Positions 46,334 through 58,676 of a stretch of 64,000 nt of DNA are shown piece by piece. The notes under the pieces are model-generated. The model ran no database searches. It worked only from the letters and a program-made list of their open reading frames with translations, and was not told where the DNA came from. A program made the translations under genes and the position numbers. The stretch's first letter is position 1; the number at the start of each line of letters is the position of its first letter. The DNA is from Rhizophagus irregularis (lineage: Eukaryota; Glomeromycota; Glomeromycetes; Glomerales; Glomeraceae). The stretch lies in contig NC_089432.1 of NCBI RefSeq assembly GCF_026210795.1, positions 3,968,001 to 4,032,000 on the forward strand, given 5' to 3'.

Positions 46334-46776
46334 TATCCTATTTATTCCTTCTGTGACTTTTTCACCTCTCTTATCTTCTTTCTCATAAAATGCTCCTAAT
46401 TCCTCATTGCTTATATTTAAACTTTTTGAACTTATTGAAGCTAGTGGTGTCTGAATAACAGGTGACTCAGAGATGTGAACAGATTTAGACTTAGTTTTTT
46501 TTCCTCCGGTCTTTTTCACCTTATACCCAAAACAACATTGCATTCTACAGGGTCTGCTTGCTGATACGTATCAGGTTCTTCTGAAAATGGCTTTATATCT
46601 TTAGGATCTATTTGTGGATGGACTCCTCTCCAAATTTGATATACCCGTCGTGTTGATATTTTGTATTTATTAGCCATGGCTTCTGATGCCCGTTTCATTG
46701 AATTTTTGGCTTTAATAATATCCTGAATATCTTCAGAAGATAGACGGGTTGCATCTGAGCGCAAATACCTAATCAT
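46322..46776 (-). CDS. Helix-turn-helix DNA-binding protein (giant element)
   Basis: The N-terminal domain (LSSEDIQDIIKAKNSMKRAS, EAMANKYKISTRRVYQIWRG) is a compact helix-turn-helix of the type found in transposases and recombinase-associated regulators. The rest is Lys/Ser-rich, ending in an acidic helix. It is transcribed away from the coiled-coil membrane protein gene. Two operator-like palindromes lie in the 164-bp gap between them, so it may regulate both genes. About one break. Confidence 0.5.
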
Positions 46777-46810
46777 TTTACAAATGGATAGAAAAAATCT
46801 TTCAAAAAAA

Positions 46811-46871
46811 TACCGATATATTTTCGGTATTCATTCGATTTTTGTTCAGTACTATCGATATATTTTTGGTA
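46811..46871. promoter_or_regulatory. Pair of operator-like palindromes
   Basis: TACCGATATATTTTCGGTA (46811-46829) and TATCGATATATTTTTGGTA (46853-46871) are near-identical inverted repeats in the same orientation, 42 bases apart, close to four helical turns. They sit between the helix-turn-helix gene and the gene at 46941. A dimeric regulator could bind them on one face of the helix. Confidence 0.5.
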
Positions 46872-46940
46872 GATTCGATCCAGAAATTTTTAGTCATATT
46901 TTTTTTTACTATAGTAACAGTTAAGCCGAAATAAAAGGCT

Positions 46941-47999
46941 ATGACCAATGTATATACTTTGAAAGATATCAATAATAAAAGTGATTGTTCCTTTAGAGGG
47001 GTCGGTCAACGACTTGGTGGTGCAAATGAGCAAGAGATTAAAGAAAAATTATATTCTGCTCTTAAATCTAAAGCTGAAATTAATGATCTCAGCGAAAAGC
47101 TGGTAGATAAGTACAATGAGCGAGAAAAGGAGTTTGAAAATAAAGCTAGCCAGTTAATTGCATCCACTACTAAAGTTAGATCCCAACTTATTTCTGAACG
47201 AAAGTCTCATACTGAGAGTCAACGTGAGCTTGAAGCCAAATATACTGCCGAAATCCAATCGCTCAAATCTAAGATTAAAACACTGAAAAGAGAGGGGACT
47301 TTAGCCCGGAAAGCTTCGTCCGCCGACAAGACCAAGATTCTTTCTCTTGAAATTAAAGTACGTGAATTGGAAGGTAAGTTGGATGACTTGGAACTAGAAC
47401 AGGTGCTCCATGATTCGAATGCAGTGGGAGGGATGATAGAGGATCCAGCCCAATCTGATCGTAAAGAGATCGATTCTCTCAGGCTTGAATTGAAACGAGT
47501 GAAGGAGGACCTTAATTCGAAAGAATGTACAATAGAATGTATGGAAAAAGGGATAGAAGCGACACATGAGATAACCAGTTGGGAAATAGATGCTTTGTAT
47601 TCGGCACAATCAAAATTAATGGAGAAAAATAGGTCTCTCAGGGACCAGTTAGAATTGGAAAAAAATAATAAAGTAGATCCTCAACCCCTGCCTATGAATG
47701 ATTCATCGCATCTTGGTCCTGAAGCGACCCCTTCCACTCTTAATCCTTCTCAAATAATTTCTGTAGGTGGCGCAGAAGCGGTGCCTTTACTAACAACTGC
47801 TCCTATCGTCACGAGCTCCTCGATCCCGCCTATGTTAATATATTCTATACTTACCCTAGTACTTATTACGATTATATGCTTCATGGCTAGGAAATGGTGG
47901 AATTCGCGGAAGAAAGACGACCGACCAGGTATGATTTTTTCGGGACAGGCCATCTCGGAAATAATACCTAATCGACTACCGTATAAGTACTGGCGCTAG
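46941..47999 (+). CDS. Long coiled-coil protein with C-terminal membrane segment (giant element)
   Basis: 352 residues. Residues 25-245 are largely coiled coil (EKLVDKYNEREKEFENKASQ, ELEAKYTAEIQSLKSKIKTL and others). A Pro/Ser/Thr-rich linker leads to one membrane helix, PPMLIYSILTLVLITIICFM (about residues 296-315), then a basic flank ARKWWNSRKK and a short tail. A tail-anchored coiled-coil protein is the simplest reading. The last 24 bases overlap the convergent gene at 47976. No family recognised. Confidence 0.55.
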   Translation: MTNVYTLKDINNKSDCSFRGVGQRLGGANEQEIKEKLYSALKSKAEINDLSEKLVDKYNEREKEFENKASQLIASTTKVRSQLISERKSHTESQRELEAKYTAEIQSLKSKIKTLKREGTLARKASSADKTKILSLEIKVRELEGKLDDLELEQVLHDSNAVGGMIEDPAQSDRKEIDSLRLELKRVKEDLNSKECTIECMEKGIEATHEITSWEIDALYSAQSKLMEKNRSLRDQLELEKNNKVDPQPLPMNDSSHLGPEATPSTLNPSQIISVGGAEAVPLLTTAPIVTSSSIPPMLIYSILTLVLITIICFMARKWWNSRKKDDRPGMIFSGQAISEIIPNRLPYKYWR

Positions 48000-48329
48000 T
48001 GGGACTCCTTCGAATCTTTTTTGAATGCGGGCTAATACCTTTTTTGATAAATCTCTTTCGGCTTGGCGCTCGGGCGGATTTATTAAGACTTTTTTAGCTT
48101 GGGCCACCGTACATGCTAGTAACCATCCGATATGAATGAACTCACCTCCCTTACCATTATGCCCATAACGTTGTAAAAATTGATAGTCACCCATTACGAT
48201 ATCTGCCATTCCTTCCTGATCTGCTATTATCTTACTAAATAGCCACCTATCCTCTTCTGTGATCGGGAGGTGAATTTCATTTGGTTCGAATCCTATGTAC
48301 TGGGATACTTGATCACGTAGTTCAGCCAT
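47976..48329 (-). CDS. Uncharacterised 117-residue protein (giant element)
   Basis: A small helical protein with IHLPITEEDRWLFSKIIADQ and GGEFIHIGWLLACTVAQAKK. It overlaps the end of the coiled-coil membrane gene and lies downstream of the polymerase gene on the same strand. No family recognised. Confidence 0.45.
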   Translation of the reverse strand: MAELRDQVSQYIGFEPNEIHLPITEEDRWLFSKIIADQEGMADIVMGDYQFLQRYGHNGKGGEFIHIGWLLACTVAQAKKVLINPPERQAERDLSKKVLARIQKRFEGVPLAPVLIR

Positions 48330-48652
48330 TATACCAATAAAGACTATGTTTAAAATATGCAGATTTTTGGCTGATCGTAAACTTTGATATGCAAAATACT
48401 AATGATTATCTCCGGGCATATCTGAGGTCGGGATATATGATCGGAGGATGATCTCTTGGGTCGGAGGCCGGAAGATCGATTATAGGAATTGAAGTTAGCC
48501 AGTATTATTGCAAGCGAAAAAAATATGCAGTCATAAATAATATTATGTGAAGAGCCTTAACGGCTAAGTATTCTTAGTTGAAATTGTCACATCCCGCTAA
48601 GAGTACTTATCCATATAAATCGATGATCTCGTCTATATCCGCTTCGGACGAA
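48330..48652. other. Intergenic gap after the polymerase gene
   Basis: No gene seen. It contains a GCGAAAAAAATATGC word, the complement of the TTTTTTTCGC motif found between other element genes, and purine-rich GATCGGAGG-type repeats (about 48420-48480). Confidence 0.4.
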
Positions 48653-51600
48653 TTATCTTTTTTTGTCATCCTGTAACTTTGATAACGTTCGATAGCGTGT
48701 GATTTCTAGACCAACCACTTTGTACCATGTGTTTCGGAAACCTGCTAGTAGCTTACACTCATCCAAATAATATGATGTTAAATATTGTTCTAAGGACATT
48801 GCTCGCTTCTTAGTAACTAATTTATACATACTTTCTCTATACCCTATATCAACCTCGGAAATTTCTTTAAGCAATGATGAAAGTTTTAAGCGGATAGATT
48901 CTTCTTGCTTATCTAGCACATTGAGGAAGGATTGGTAATAATCATTGTTAGTCAGGTGTTCTCCCTTGTCGGCATAAGTAGTATCAAATAATTTTTTCGC
49001 GTAAATGCGTGCCCCTTCCCATAAATGAGAAATGATGGTTTTATCTTTTTTCGGACCATCACGTAGGTTTTTGATATACCCCCTAATCCATTTTTCAGCC
49101 GATTTCTGCGCTAAGGTATCTCTTATTTTTGATACCTCATCCCCATCCATTTCGTCTTCTTCCTCTTCATCTTCGTCCAGGTCGTCTTCATCCACTCTAC
49201 TGTCATCCGCTTTATTTTCACCCACTTTATTACCATCTTTTAACTTTTTTAAGGCTTCCAGCACAATTTCAGATGATGGCTGGTGTCTATCATCATAGTT
49301 TATAAATCGCGCACAGAGCCCGACAACACTTTTCAGATAATAGTTAATATCGATCTTTTTATCAAGATGTCTTGCCACTTCTGGGTACTCCATTTTGTCA
49401 CCTACCTTCTGTGATGAATCATTCTCAACTACAACATATTCAAACCGCTCGCCTGGCTCTGGGATTTCATAAAGATAAGCCTTGGGTGTTAGACCCTTTT
49501 TTATGAGCCGTTTGGCGTCCGCTTCTTCACGGGTATGTCTATCCCGCATTCGTGAAATGAAGCGCTGTACACTCTTGTTATTTTTATCGGGCCTCCACAC
49601 AGCAGTTTTTATTATTTCATTAAGATTTGTCTGCGAAATATCCTTTACAGTCTCTTTGAGCACGTCCTCTACAACCTGATGCAAGGTACGTGTATTGTTT
49701 ACCCTCGTAGACTCTTCCATAATACGTTTTCCTATTTTGCGGAAAATGCCAGACTGACCCCGTTTTACAGTCTCAATTCCCCGAATGAAAAGCTCTTTAT
49801 TAAAATTTGGCTCACTCTCATGTGGAATGCTGTAGTATTTTTTCTTTCCAGTAAATACTACCGGAAATAAAACTTCCTCATATGCCATTTTAAGATACGA
49901 CGATCCATTATCTTTTTTAAAAAAGTCATTAACTTCGTCGCGGAGTTTCTCCATCTCTTCCATAGAGATTTTTACCATTCTAGACCAATATTCTTCTTTC
50001 GAGATCCCACCATTACCGCTGTCATATGCCTCATCGCATTCTTGAAAGTACCTTTCTGGAGGAACTAGATACAATGAATCAGTATCACCATATTTTATCT
50101 GAAAATCCCTACTTTTAACGAAATTTGCGACAAGTTTGATATTTCTCTGTCCAGCTGATGTGATGCCCCCAGCCAGTGCTCGCAAGAAGAAGGGAGATTT
50201 ACTATCCCCAGCGGTGCCATAAAATGTATTCATGTACACCTTAAGAGCATTTTGTTTCGCATCTAAGCAAGAATAAACAAAACAAACTGAATCATATTCT
50301 GTCATGAATTCATGCTTTTCTTTATTAATAAAATGGTATAGATTTTTGTTAAGGCTGGCACGTTTTTTCTCCCCCGCTTTTGCTAAAATGTGCTCAATTG
50401 CTTCTGGTAGTGACAAATCTTTACCCATTAAACCTATTACCAGTTCCATATCTTCCTTTTTTTCTTTCACAGGGGCAAGGCGTTCCTTTATCTCATTCCG
50501 TTTGATAGATAAATATTCCAATATAGTAACGTAGAGACCCTTTTCTTCAGGAGTGTTATTATGCCTTATAGACCATGCGAGACAATCCTGATTATTGAAT
50601 TTAAAACTAATTTCGTGGAGTTTTTTACCACTTTGTTCAGCACGCTCTTAAGATAAAATGATTTTATCAGGCGAGAGGTTGTATGTCATGATAAGGCTTG
50701 GATATAAAGATCTGAAGTCTAAGCCAGTTACAGGACGTTTATTTTCGAGCCCCTTTATTGGTGGGAAGACGTAGGCACCCGGGAATGATTCTGTTTCCGT
50801 TCGTTCTGAAATTGTACTGGTTAAAATCCCTTCCCGCCATGCACTAGCACTTAAAAGATTGCTCACTTTCATTCCTATTGCAAAATAATGCGCATCAAAT
50901 AACGATATAAATGCTATGCTCGCAACCTCCCTGTACTCATTAATTACATTGTGCTTAATCATTAACCGCTGGCAACTAAGAGCGTCAATGATACAATATT
51001 CGGCTATTTCGCGCATTTGTTCAGCCGTTGTGGCATCAGCCTCTTTTAGTGCATTTCTGTAATACTTGAACATGCGGTTGAAAGGCATATCCAATTTACT
51101 TTCGAGCCCACATTCGTTTAGGTAGAATGCTAAACTACTCTTTTCGGCCTTAGAATAAAATTTCATAAAGCAAGGTCGGACATCGATAGCTACGCATCCT
51201 GGGATTTTGAGATGCTTTGAATGAAATGGTATATCATTAACCTTTATTGCGTTATATTGGTATTGCCATTTTGTAATTTTTTCGAGGCTTGAATACTTTA
51301 ATGACATTTGATTGAACACCCATTCGAGAACCCCTAATTTTTTCGCCTTCTCCACAATAAATCTCCAATCATATTGTGAATCATTAAAACCTATGTGTAT
51401 ATCTGGAGCTAAAAGCTTCCAACATAGTGCAAAAGCCTTTAGTAAATTAGTCTGGGATCCACATACGATTGTAATCCATCGCGGATCTGGCGCTGTTTCA
51501 ATATCGACAAGACAGATTTGTTTTAACGGTTCGGGATCATCTTTCCAATGAACTGTCATACAAATCATAAATACGTTAGATTCATCGCTCTGCGCAGTAG

Positions 51601-52410
51601 GGAATTTACCTAAACCAAGCGAACTATATGTCTCTATATCCCATGTGAGAACAAGAGTTCGATCCCGTGAAAGGGTCGAGGAGAATAATGGATTATTATA
51701 ATCGTCCTCACTTGTTGGATTGTAATTATTCACAGAAACTTGGAAGAGATAAGTACCCCTTGAATATATTCGTGGAAATAATTACTTAACGTTGCCCAAC
51801 TTGAAAGAGGTAATCTTTTTTCACGGGCTACTTTGCGGTAATAATATATTGGGGTTAGATCATCAGAAGCTGTACAGATACTGACTTCACGAACTGCCTT
51901 TAACATATTATACCGGTCAAATTGATTCCAAGTAATAACACGTATATATGATTTTTTCTCTGTATAATATCCTTGAAGTGGGAAAGCACTAATATTCTCG
52001 ATCCCAAATTTTGATGTACCTTTGAGAGTATTGGATAATATATTTACTAATCTGGTCTTAAACGTAGATAGGGACATCTCTTCAGGTACTTCGACATCAA
52101 AGAAAAGCTTAATGCCTGTAATTTTTACGACTGCTTTTTGTCCATTAATCAAAGTACCAGTAATACGCAAAATATAGGAGGAGACACCATTTACATATTC
52201 GGAGGTATCATCACTAACTTCAGTAGGCATGAAATGTATGGGTTGCTTGTCGGATAGGCTTTGTTGGAGTATAGCAGTCATCCCATTATCATATTCTGCT
52301 ACAATCTCATTACGTGATAGAACACCGGCTAAGGGGCCAGTGTCATCGTAGCGGAGGGCTGGGGCGGTTCCGGAGCGATCGGTTTGGTCGAAACTAGTTG
52401 GTGTATGCAT
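48653..52410 (-). CDS. Family B DNA polymerase (giant element)
   Basis: The gene starts inside the right terminal repeat and reads inward, with the same first residues (MHTPTSFDQTD) as the primase at the other end. The 3'-5' exonuclease motifs are VLTWDIETYS, HIGFNDSQYDW and YCIIDALSCQRL. Polymerase motif A is TGLDFRSLYPSLIMTYNL, motif B KQNALKVYMNTFYGTAG, and motif C KYGDTDSLYLV. An acidic insert lies near 49130-49220. At roughly 1,240 codons it is long for a Polinton polymerase and closer to those of large DNA viruses. Broken, in about two places. Confidence 0.8.
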
Positions 52411-52879
52411 GGTGTTAGTTCGAAAATGTTTATATTACTTTATAAAATTCGGAAATGTTTAATTTATTTTTTTCGGTGGATGCAAAAAGAAATGATAGTG
52501 AACTTATTAAATGAATCGAAAAAGAAAGGCAACCGGATATATATCTAAAAGTGAAGGCTTCTGCGTAATCTATTATATAAAAATTGGCAGAAGCCTTCAC
52601 CTTAGCATTGTTAATAGGATGTAAAAAGAGGCGTATAGCAACCCAGTAAGCAAATCGTAAATAAAAGGGAAACGGGTATATACTTTTAGATGGGGGTAAC
52701 TTCGGAATTATTATATAAAATATTGGAAGAAGCCCCCATCTTCCTAGATATGTACTCAGATATGGTATAGCCTCCACGTAATATAGAGGTATACCAAAAA
52801 GAGATACGAAGTTGGCTGGCCCCTCTTGGACACTTCGGAGACACAAATAAATACATTCTTTATAGGGTAGCCTTCTGCG

Positions 52880-55283
52880 TAGGGTTGGTAAAATAACCGT
52901 TAGTTATGAATTTGGTTAATTAACCGGTTAATTAACGGTTAGTTAACGGTTAATTAACCCATAAATAACCTGTATATATAATTTTAAGGAAGTTAAAATA
53001 AATTTATAATTTATTAAATATTATAAAATTTTAATATATTTTATTTATTCTTCATCATCTAAATTAATAACATTTGCTTCAAATCCAAATATACTATCAT
53101 TATCAGAACTATTATTATTATCATCTTCTTTATTTTCATTATCAGAACTATTATTACTATCTTCTTCATTTTCATTAAAATTACTAATCTGTTTCTTTTT
53201 TTGTATTTTTACAAGTCTATTACACATTCGAAGATTTCCATAAATATAAACTAATTTTTTAACACGTTCATTTTTCAATCTATTTCGAATTTTATTATGA
53301 ATAAAACCAAAAGTAGAAAAATTTCTTTCTGCAGCTGCAGAAGATGTAGGAATTGAGAGAATTTTAATAGCCAGTTGTTGAAGTTTACTAGTTGGCCATG
53401 ATTGCCACCATAAAGATGAATTAAGAATATTAGCAGATTTCCAAATAATTTCATTATCATAAGGTGAATTTTTATTACGAAAATTTACCAATTCAGCAAA
53501 TAATTCTACTGCTTCTTCCTGATTAAATCTTTTATTTACAAATGTTGTAAATTCTACATAACCAATAGATTCAACTTCATCATTTTTACTTTTTTCCAAA
53601 AATTGTGGATCTAACATATAAGCTGTTATCATAATAGGATGATAAGTATATTCCCATCGCTTTGCAATAAGTTCTTGAAGTTTATCAGAAAAATTACAAT
53701 CTATTTGATTAATTTGATTCATTACTTCTTTGAAATATGAATAAACATTTGAAAGAATTGAAATATCTGATTCAAATAACTTTAATGCTGAAACCATTGG
53801 TTCCATAATTTTTGTTATTATATCTAAATCTTCCCAAAACTCATCTGATAAAATATGAGCTCTTAAAGTTAAATCCATATTTTGACGAATTCTTATATCC
53901 ATTAAAGCCTGTTCAAGTGCTGTTCTTGAATTTTGAAGTGATTGAAAACAAGCAAGATGTATTCCCCATCTTGTAAGTGCTGGTAAAACCAATGCAATTT
54001 CTTTAGAATAATTTTCTTTTTGAATACGTTTCAATTTAGCTGTTGCCTGTACATGTGCCTTAAAATAATTGACCAACTTTTTTGCATTTTCAACAACAGA
54101 TTTAATTTGATCAATCTTTAAAATATCACTAATTAAAAGATTCATTACATGAGAATTACATCCTAAACAAACAATACTTGGATAACTATCTTCAATAATT
54201 CGCCAAGCTGCTTTCATTACACTAGCTGTATCTGTAATAACTGCTAAAAATTTATTAATACCAACAATTTCCATTTGTTTAATAATTTCATCTGCAACCC
54301 ATTTAGCTGTATGAGATTCTTCACCAGAATAAATAGCATCAAAGAATAATGGTTTTGGAGTACAAATAACAAAATTTTGAACTGATTCTCGATTAATATT
54401 AGACCAACCATCTGAAACCATTGTAAGAGATTTAGCTTGTAAAATTTGTTCATTACATTCAGCTTTAACTTCATCAAAAACATCATCAAGTAATTCATCA
54501 GCAAGTTTTCTTCGATTAGGTAATTTGAATGCTGGACGTAATTGTTGAAAAAACTGAATAACATAATTATTTTCAAGAAAAGAAAAAGGAACTCCAGCAG
54601 CAAATAATGCTTGAGCTAGTAAAATTTCAAGAGTATCTTGTTCTTCTTCACTCATACGATCAACAAAATTCTCAATTGTTGTATTTTTTAAATGCTTTTT
54701 TGATGTTTTTACTGTAGGAATAAAAGTAGAAGTAGTAGCATCAGAAGTTTCTAATAGTTCAGGAATTTGTTGTTTCTTTGTTTTTGCACTTTCTGGAGCT
54801 CTAGGACAACTATCATTAAGATGAACTTGCATTCTTTTAGCTGTACCTTGTTCAAAAACTTTAGAACAATAATTACAACGTACAGAAGGATGTGTTTTTT
54901 TTTTTTTTCTTAGACCTACTACTTTCTTCATTACTTTCTGCTTCAGTAATTATTGTCCAATGTTTCCAAACAGTTCCCTTTTTTTTTACCATGATAATGA
55001 ACAATAAATTTGCAAAAAAAAGTGTTTTTTTAAAAAAAATTTATCTTAAAAAAAAGATCATGCAATATGTAGATCATAGATTTAATCAATATTTATATTA
55101 ATTAATATTTAATTGTGTAACAAAATAATGGATTATCATTTAATCACATGATTTAAATTCTGCATTTTGATTGGCTAATTATAAATAACGGTTAATTAAC
55201 CATTTTAAATCAATCATAACTAACAAAATTAACGGTTAATTAACCATGGTTAATTAACCGTGGTTAATTAACCCCCATCCCTA
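52880..55283 (-). mobile_element. hAT-2 transposon, 2,404 bp, nearly whole
   Basis: The tips TAGGGTTGG and the complement of the other end (TAGGGATGG) are flanked by a perfect 8-bp duplication, CTTCTGCG, at 52872-52879 and 55284-55291. Subterminal GGTTAATTAACCGTT repeats are dense at both ends. It landed inside one of the TATA-core hairpins of the right terminal repeat. It carries one intronless transposase gene on the minus strand. Its tips and transposase differ from those of hAT-1, so it belongs to another hAT family. Confidence 0.85.
53045..54992 (-). CDS. hAT transposase, intronless
   Basis: The long frame runs from 54931 to 53045 (628 residues). A better start is the ATG at 54992 (VKKKGTVWKHWTIITEAESN), which is out of frame by one base in a long A run near 54897-54910, so there is one homopolymer frameshift or a sequencing slip. 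A BED-like finger comes first (CNYCSKVFEQGTAKRMQVHL). The core has TMVSDGWSNINRESVQNFV, AVITDTASVMKAAWR, CLGCNSHVMNLL and LPALTRWGIHLACFQSL. The hATC end is SIPTSSAAAERNFSTFGFIH with RNRLKNERVKKLVYI. Apart from that run it is open and could be active. Confidence 0.8.
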
Positions 55284-56703
55284 CTTCTGCGTAATCATTA
55301 TATAAAATATTGGCAGAAGGCTACCCTAACACTAGTATGTGCTCGGGCATATATGACATCTAGGATAGACAAATACGCGAAAAAAAGAAGCGATAGCAAA
55401 CTTAGATGGAGAATCGAAAAAGAAAGGCAAGTGGATATACATCTAAAAGTGAAGGTAACTGCGTAATCTATTATATAAATATTGGCAGAAGCCTTCATCT
55501 TTCTAGATATGTACTCGGGTATGGTATAGATGGGCCAGCCACAATAATACATATCGCATCTTCAACTTCGGACATGAAATAGGCATACATGTACTGACAA
55601 TAATTAGGTTGCATGATGGCGCACTTTTTGGTAATCAAATGGGTCAGGCCAAGATAATACATATTGTACCTCCAATTCTCTACTAACCAACTGTCCACCA
55701 GACTGGAGCTCGAGAGTGTTAGGAAGATTTCGGAAATATATGGATACAAAAAATATGTGGCACAGATGCATATATATTGGGTTCCAGAAACTTTCCCAGA
55801 ACATCCCCGTCACTAGCCCGTAACTATGTGAGGGTGTTCTGTCACCGGAACAGTATCACGTGACTATGGCGCAGTAAGGCGCAGTATAGATTCGCTTAAT
55901 TTCGGCCAACACTATTCCACAATTTTGACCAGATCTTTGGGCATGTAACTTGGCATCCAAGCTGGCAATATAAGTGATCTGAAACTGGTGAATTAATAGA
56001 ACCACTCTAGCTTCCTGCCAGTTCCTCACCAGTTCCATGACAGTTCCCTGCCAGTTCCACGATAGTTCCATGGCGCCAGGCTGGATCCTCAAATCACATG
56101 CCCAAAAGATCAGCCGGAATTATAGCATAGTGTCAGCCGAAATTAAATGCAAATTTACTGCGCCACCCGTCACTTTTTTTCAACATCTAGAAAGGCAACC
56201 AAATAGGCGCAAAGGTAAGTACTCCAATATAGAATCCAGCACCCAATCAGGCGCAGGAGGCACAGTACTCGATATAAACCAGGTATCCAAATAACTACAG
56301 AAGGTCAAGAACTCCATTGTATAATTTAACAAATAAATGACTTAGAAACAAGAAGAATAGCGTGGTATTTAGATTATATGTGTGTGGTAATTAGATTATA
56401 TTGTGGTAATAAAAAGTATATTAGCACAAAAATACGAATATCAAGAAAGGCTTAAAGATATAGCTAGAATGTAAAAGCGATATAAGAAATAATAAAATGT
56501 TAGATTATATGTAGTATTTAGACCACATCATTTAGATCATATGTGGTAATTAGATTACATTATTTAGATCATATGTGGTATTCAGATTATATGTGATATT
56601 TAGATCATATGAGGTATTCAGATTATATGTGTTAATTAGATCATATGCGGTATTTAGATTATATGTGGTATTTAGATTACATGTGATACTATAATCTAGG
56701 ATA

Positions 56704-56752
56704 AGTGGGATACCACATGCAATATAATTTATATTGCATGTGGTATCCCACT
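56704..56752. repeat. 49-bp perfect terminal palindrome, right end
   Basis: The arms match those of the left tip, and the 3-nt centre reads ATT, the complement of AAT on the left, so the two ends are exact mirror copies. The duplication ATGTT follows at 56753-56757. Confidence 0.85.
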
Positions 56753-57225
56753 ATGTTCAAGCAAATTCTCCAAGAACTCATTCTGAATCAATTACAGAAT
56801 GTCAAAGATTTCAGGTTTATTTAAGAAAGCTTAATTTTCTTAATCCAATGGAGACAAAAACAGATTTTAAAAGTCTAGGTGGAGAGAATAAATTGAGTGA
56901 CCAGTTGAAAAATTTTAGTAATTTGGTAAAAAAGGCACGACAAGAATATATTATTGAAGTGTTTTACAAAAAAAGTTCAGTTCTCTCATTTTGGCCTATT
57001 CCAATAACTCAACAAGAAGCAATGATGCAGGCAGATGAATCCAACATAACATGAATAGAGATTTTGCGTAAAGTAGAATCTCTTTTAGAACAAATGAGTG
57101 AAAGTATTCGCAAGCAGTACCATGGAATAGGATCTAAAAAGAAAAGTGAATTGCTAACCATATTACAAGAGGTACGAAATTTGCAGAGTGTAGATAATGA
57201 ATTAAATGATATAGATGTAGTTTAG
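56753..57225 (+). pseudogene. 3' portion of the gene split by the giant element
   Basis: Coding resumes at the target duplication in the frame that ends at 11674 and runs to a stop at 57223-57225, with one in-frame TGA at 57052. Words such as CQRFQVYLRKLNFLNPMETK and LLEQMSESIRKQYHGI look protein-like and helical. Together with 8188-11674 this shows the insertion site was inside an old, already decaying gene or its recent relative. Confidence 0.6.
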
Positions 57226-57650
57226 ACGAAAAAAATATATTTTTCAATAAATTAGAAAAAAATAATAAAATTATCTAAATTTTATCATTTCGAATGATCA
57301 AAGTATCGAATATACGATGCTGAAATTAATCAATAAAATTGCGTCAGTTGTAGAATATTCTGATTAACATTCTTTGATCGGCATATACAAAAATGGTAAG
57401 ATCACTACCAATCAAAGTGCTTGAAATTGATTCCATTTATGGTAAAATCCCGGACTGTATTTATTGAAGGTATATCAGGTATATTACACATTTTTTTAAT
57501 TTACACTTTGTTTTCCCATTTTTAGCAAGTCGGTAATCAGGTGGCCAAATATTCTAGCAAAGAAGAATTGGTGAATTAATATTCTTAGCAAATATGAATT
57601 TGAATTGCCTATCTGATTTTTACATCCCATCAGGTTGACTAAAAAACATG
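57226..57650. other. AT-rich spacer
   Basis: No gene or clear repeat recognised between the end of the split gene and the first tandem repeat. Confidence 0.35.
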
Positions 57651-57816
57651 AATACAGCCAAACTAGAAGATTGCCTACACTCCAATAAGACCAGAATCAG
57701 ATTGATTAAAAGATTTGAATACAGCCAAACTAAAAGATTGCCTATATCCTAAAACTGGTTTTGTGACTTGACTAAAAGACTTGAATGAAGGAAAACTAAA
57801 AGATCCCTATCATGCC
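57651..57816 (+). repeat. About 66-bp tandem repeat, 2.5 copies
   Basis: Units begin AATACAGCCAAACTA-AAGATTGCC at 57651 and 57718 and, in weaker form, at 57784, each ending in GACTAAAAGACTTG-like sequence. Divergence between copies is high, so the duplication is old. Confidence 0.45.
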
Positions 57817-58050
57817 ACTTACTCCTAAGTTACATTCCAACAAAAAACATTTTTTACTTGCCTTTTTATATCTATCAAAAAGATGCTGTGCCTTTTTACT
57901 TCTTTTTTCTTTATCACTTCTAACAATGTTCTCAATGCTTTTTAAATATGTATCAATTTTTTGCTGAAAAGGTTCTTTGTTACATTCATTTAAAAACTCT
58001 CTGATATTCCATTCAGTATATGTTTGATCAAAATATTCATGTATTGACAT
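57796..58050 (-). pseudogene. Possible exon or decayed gene scrap
   Basis: 84 codons with protein-like composition on the minus strand (IREFLNECNKEPFQQKIDTY, RSDKEKRSKKAQHLFDRYKK). A possible splice donor follows the basic stretch. No partner exons or family found. Confidence 0.25.
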
Positions 58051-58208
58051 TGTACTTCACATGAACGCTGTCAATCAGAAATTTATAAATCCGAATTGCA
58101 ACTCCCTCAGCATAACCATCAAAAAAAGCTCAGGCATATGATTCATGTGATTTGACTGTGGATAAGTGTAACTATGGAAATTGCACTACGCAGCTATTGC
58201 TAAATTAA

Positions 58209-58443
58209 CTTCCTTACTTAAACCCTAAGGTCAACGCTAACTCCAAAGGTAAAAGTTTCAGCCTAAACTAACCTTCCTTACCTAACTCTAAAGATACTCC
58301 AATGTCTACGTTATCTTCAAGGATAAGTATTTCTGCCTAAACCAACTTTCCTTACCCTAACCTTAAGATACTCCAATATCAATGTTAATCTTCAAAGATA
58401 AGTACTTCAGTCTAAACTAACTTTCCTTACCCTAAGATACTCC
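58209..58443 (+). repeat. About 70-bp tandem repeat, three to four copies
   Basis: Units contain TTCCTTACCCTAA, AGATACTCCAAT, a variable AC/T stretch, AAGATAAGTA and CCTAAACTAAC. Copies are diverged. No coding sense. Confidence 0.5.
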
Positions 58444-58676
58444 ATTCCAAAGATGATTGCTTGAGAATATAATGAAATTTTATAGATGTTAATTCATAAG
58501 AGTAAAACAAATTCTTTTAACTTAATAAAATTAAATATTTTTATTAAAATAGAATGTAATATTAATTTAACAATAAAATTTATTCAATTTCAATTTATTA
58601 AAATACATTAATTTAAAATAAATTATTGTAAATAATAAGTGCTATCAGTATGCTCCTTCCATGTTAATGGCATGGT

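Larger units (their letters stand above)
52377..56752 (-). repeat. Right terminal inverted repeat, interrupted by hAT-2
   Basis: It is the mirror of 11675-13638 and spans 4,376 bp here because hAT-2 (2,404 bp) and its 8-bp duplication lie inside it; the difference is exactly 1,964 bp. It includes the polymerase start codon at 52410, hairpins at about 52552-52600, 52690-52740, 55276-55326 (split by hAT-2) and 55449-55495, iterons at 56015-56069, the repeat array at about 56365-56692 and the terminal palindrome. Confidence 0.85.

Noticed and set aside
46941-47999. Envelope or fusion protein
   Set aside because: It has one C-terminal membrane helix but no signal peptide, cleavage site or cysteine-rich ectodomain. 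A tail-anchored coiled-coil protein is simpler.
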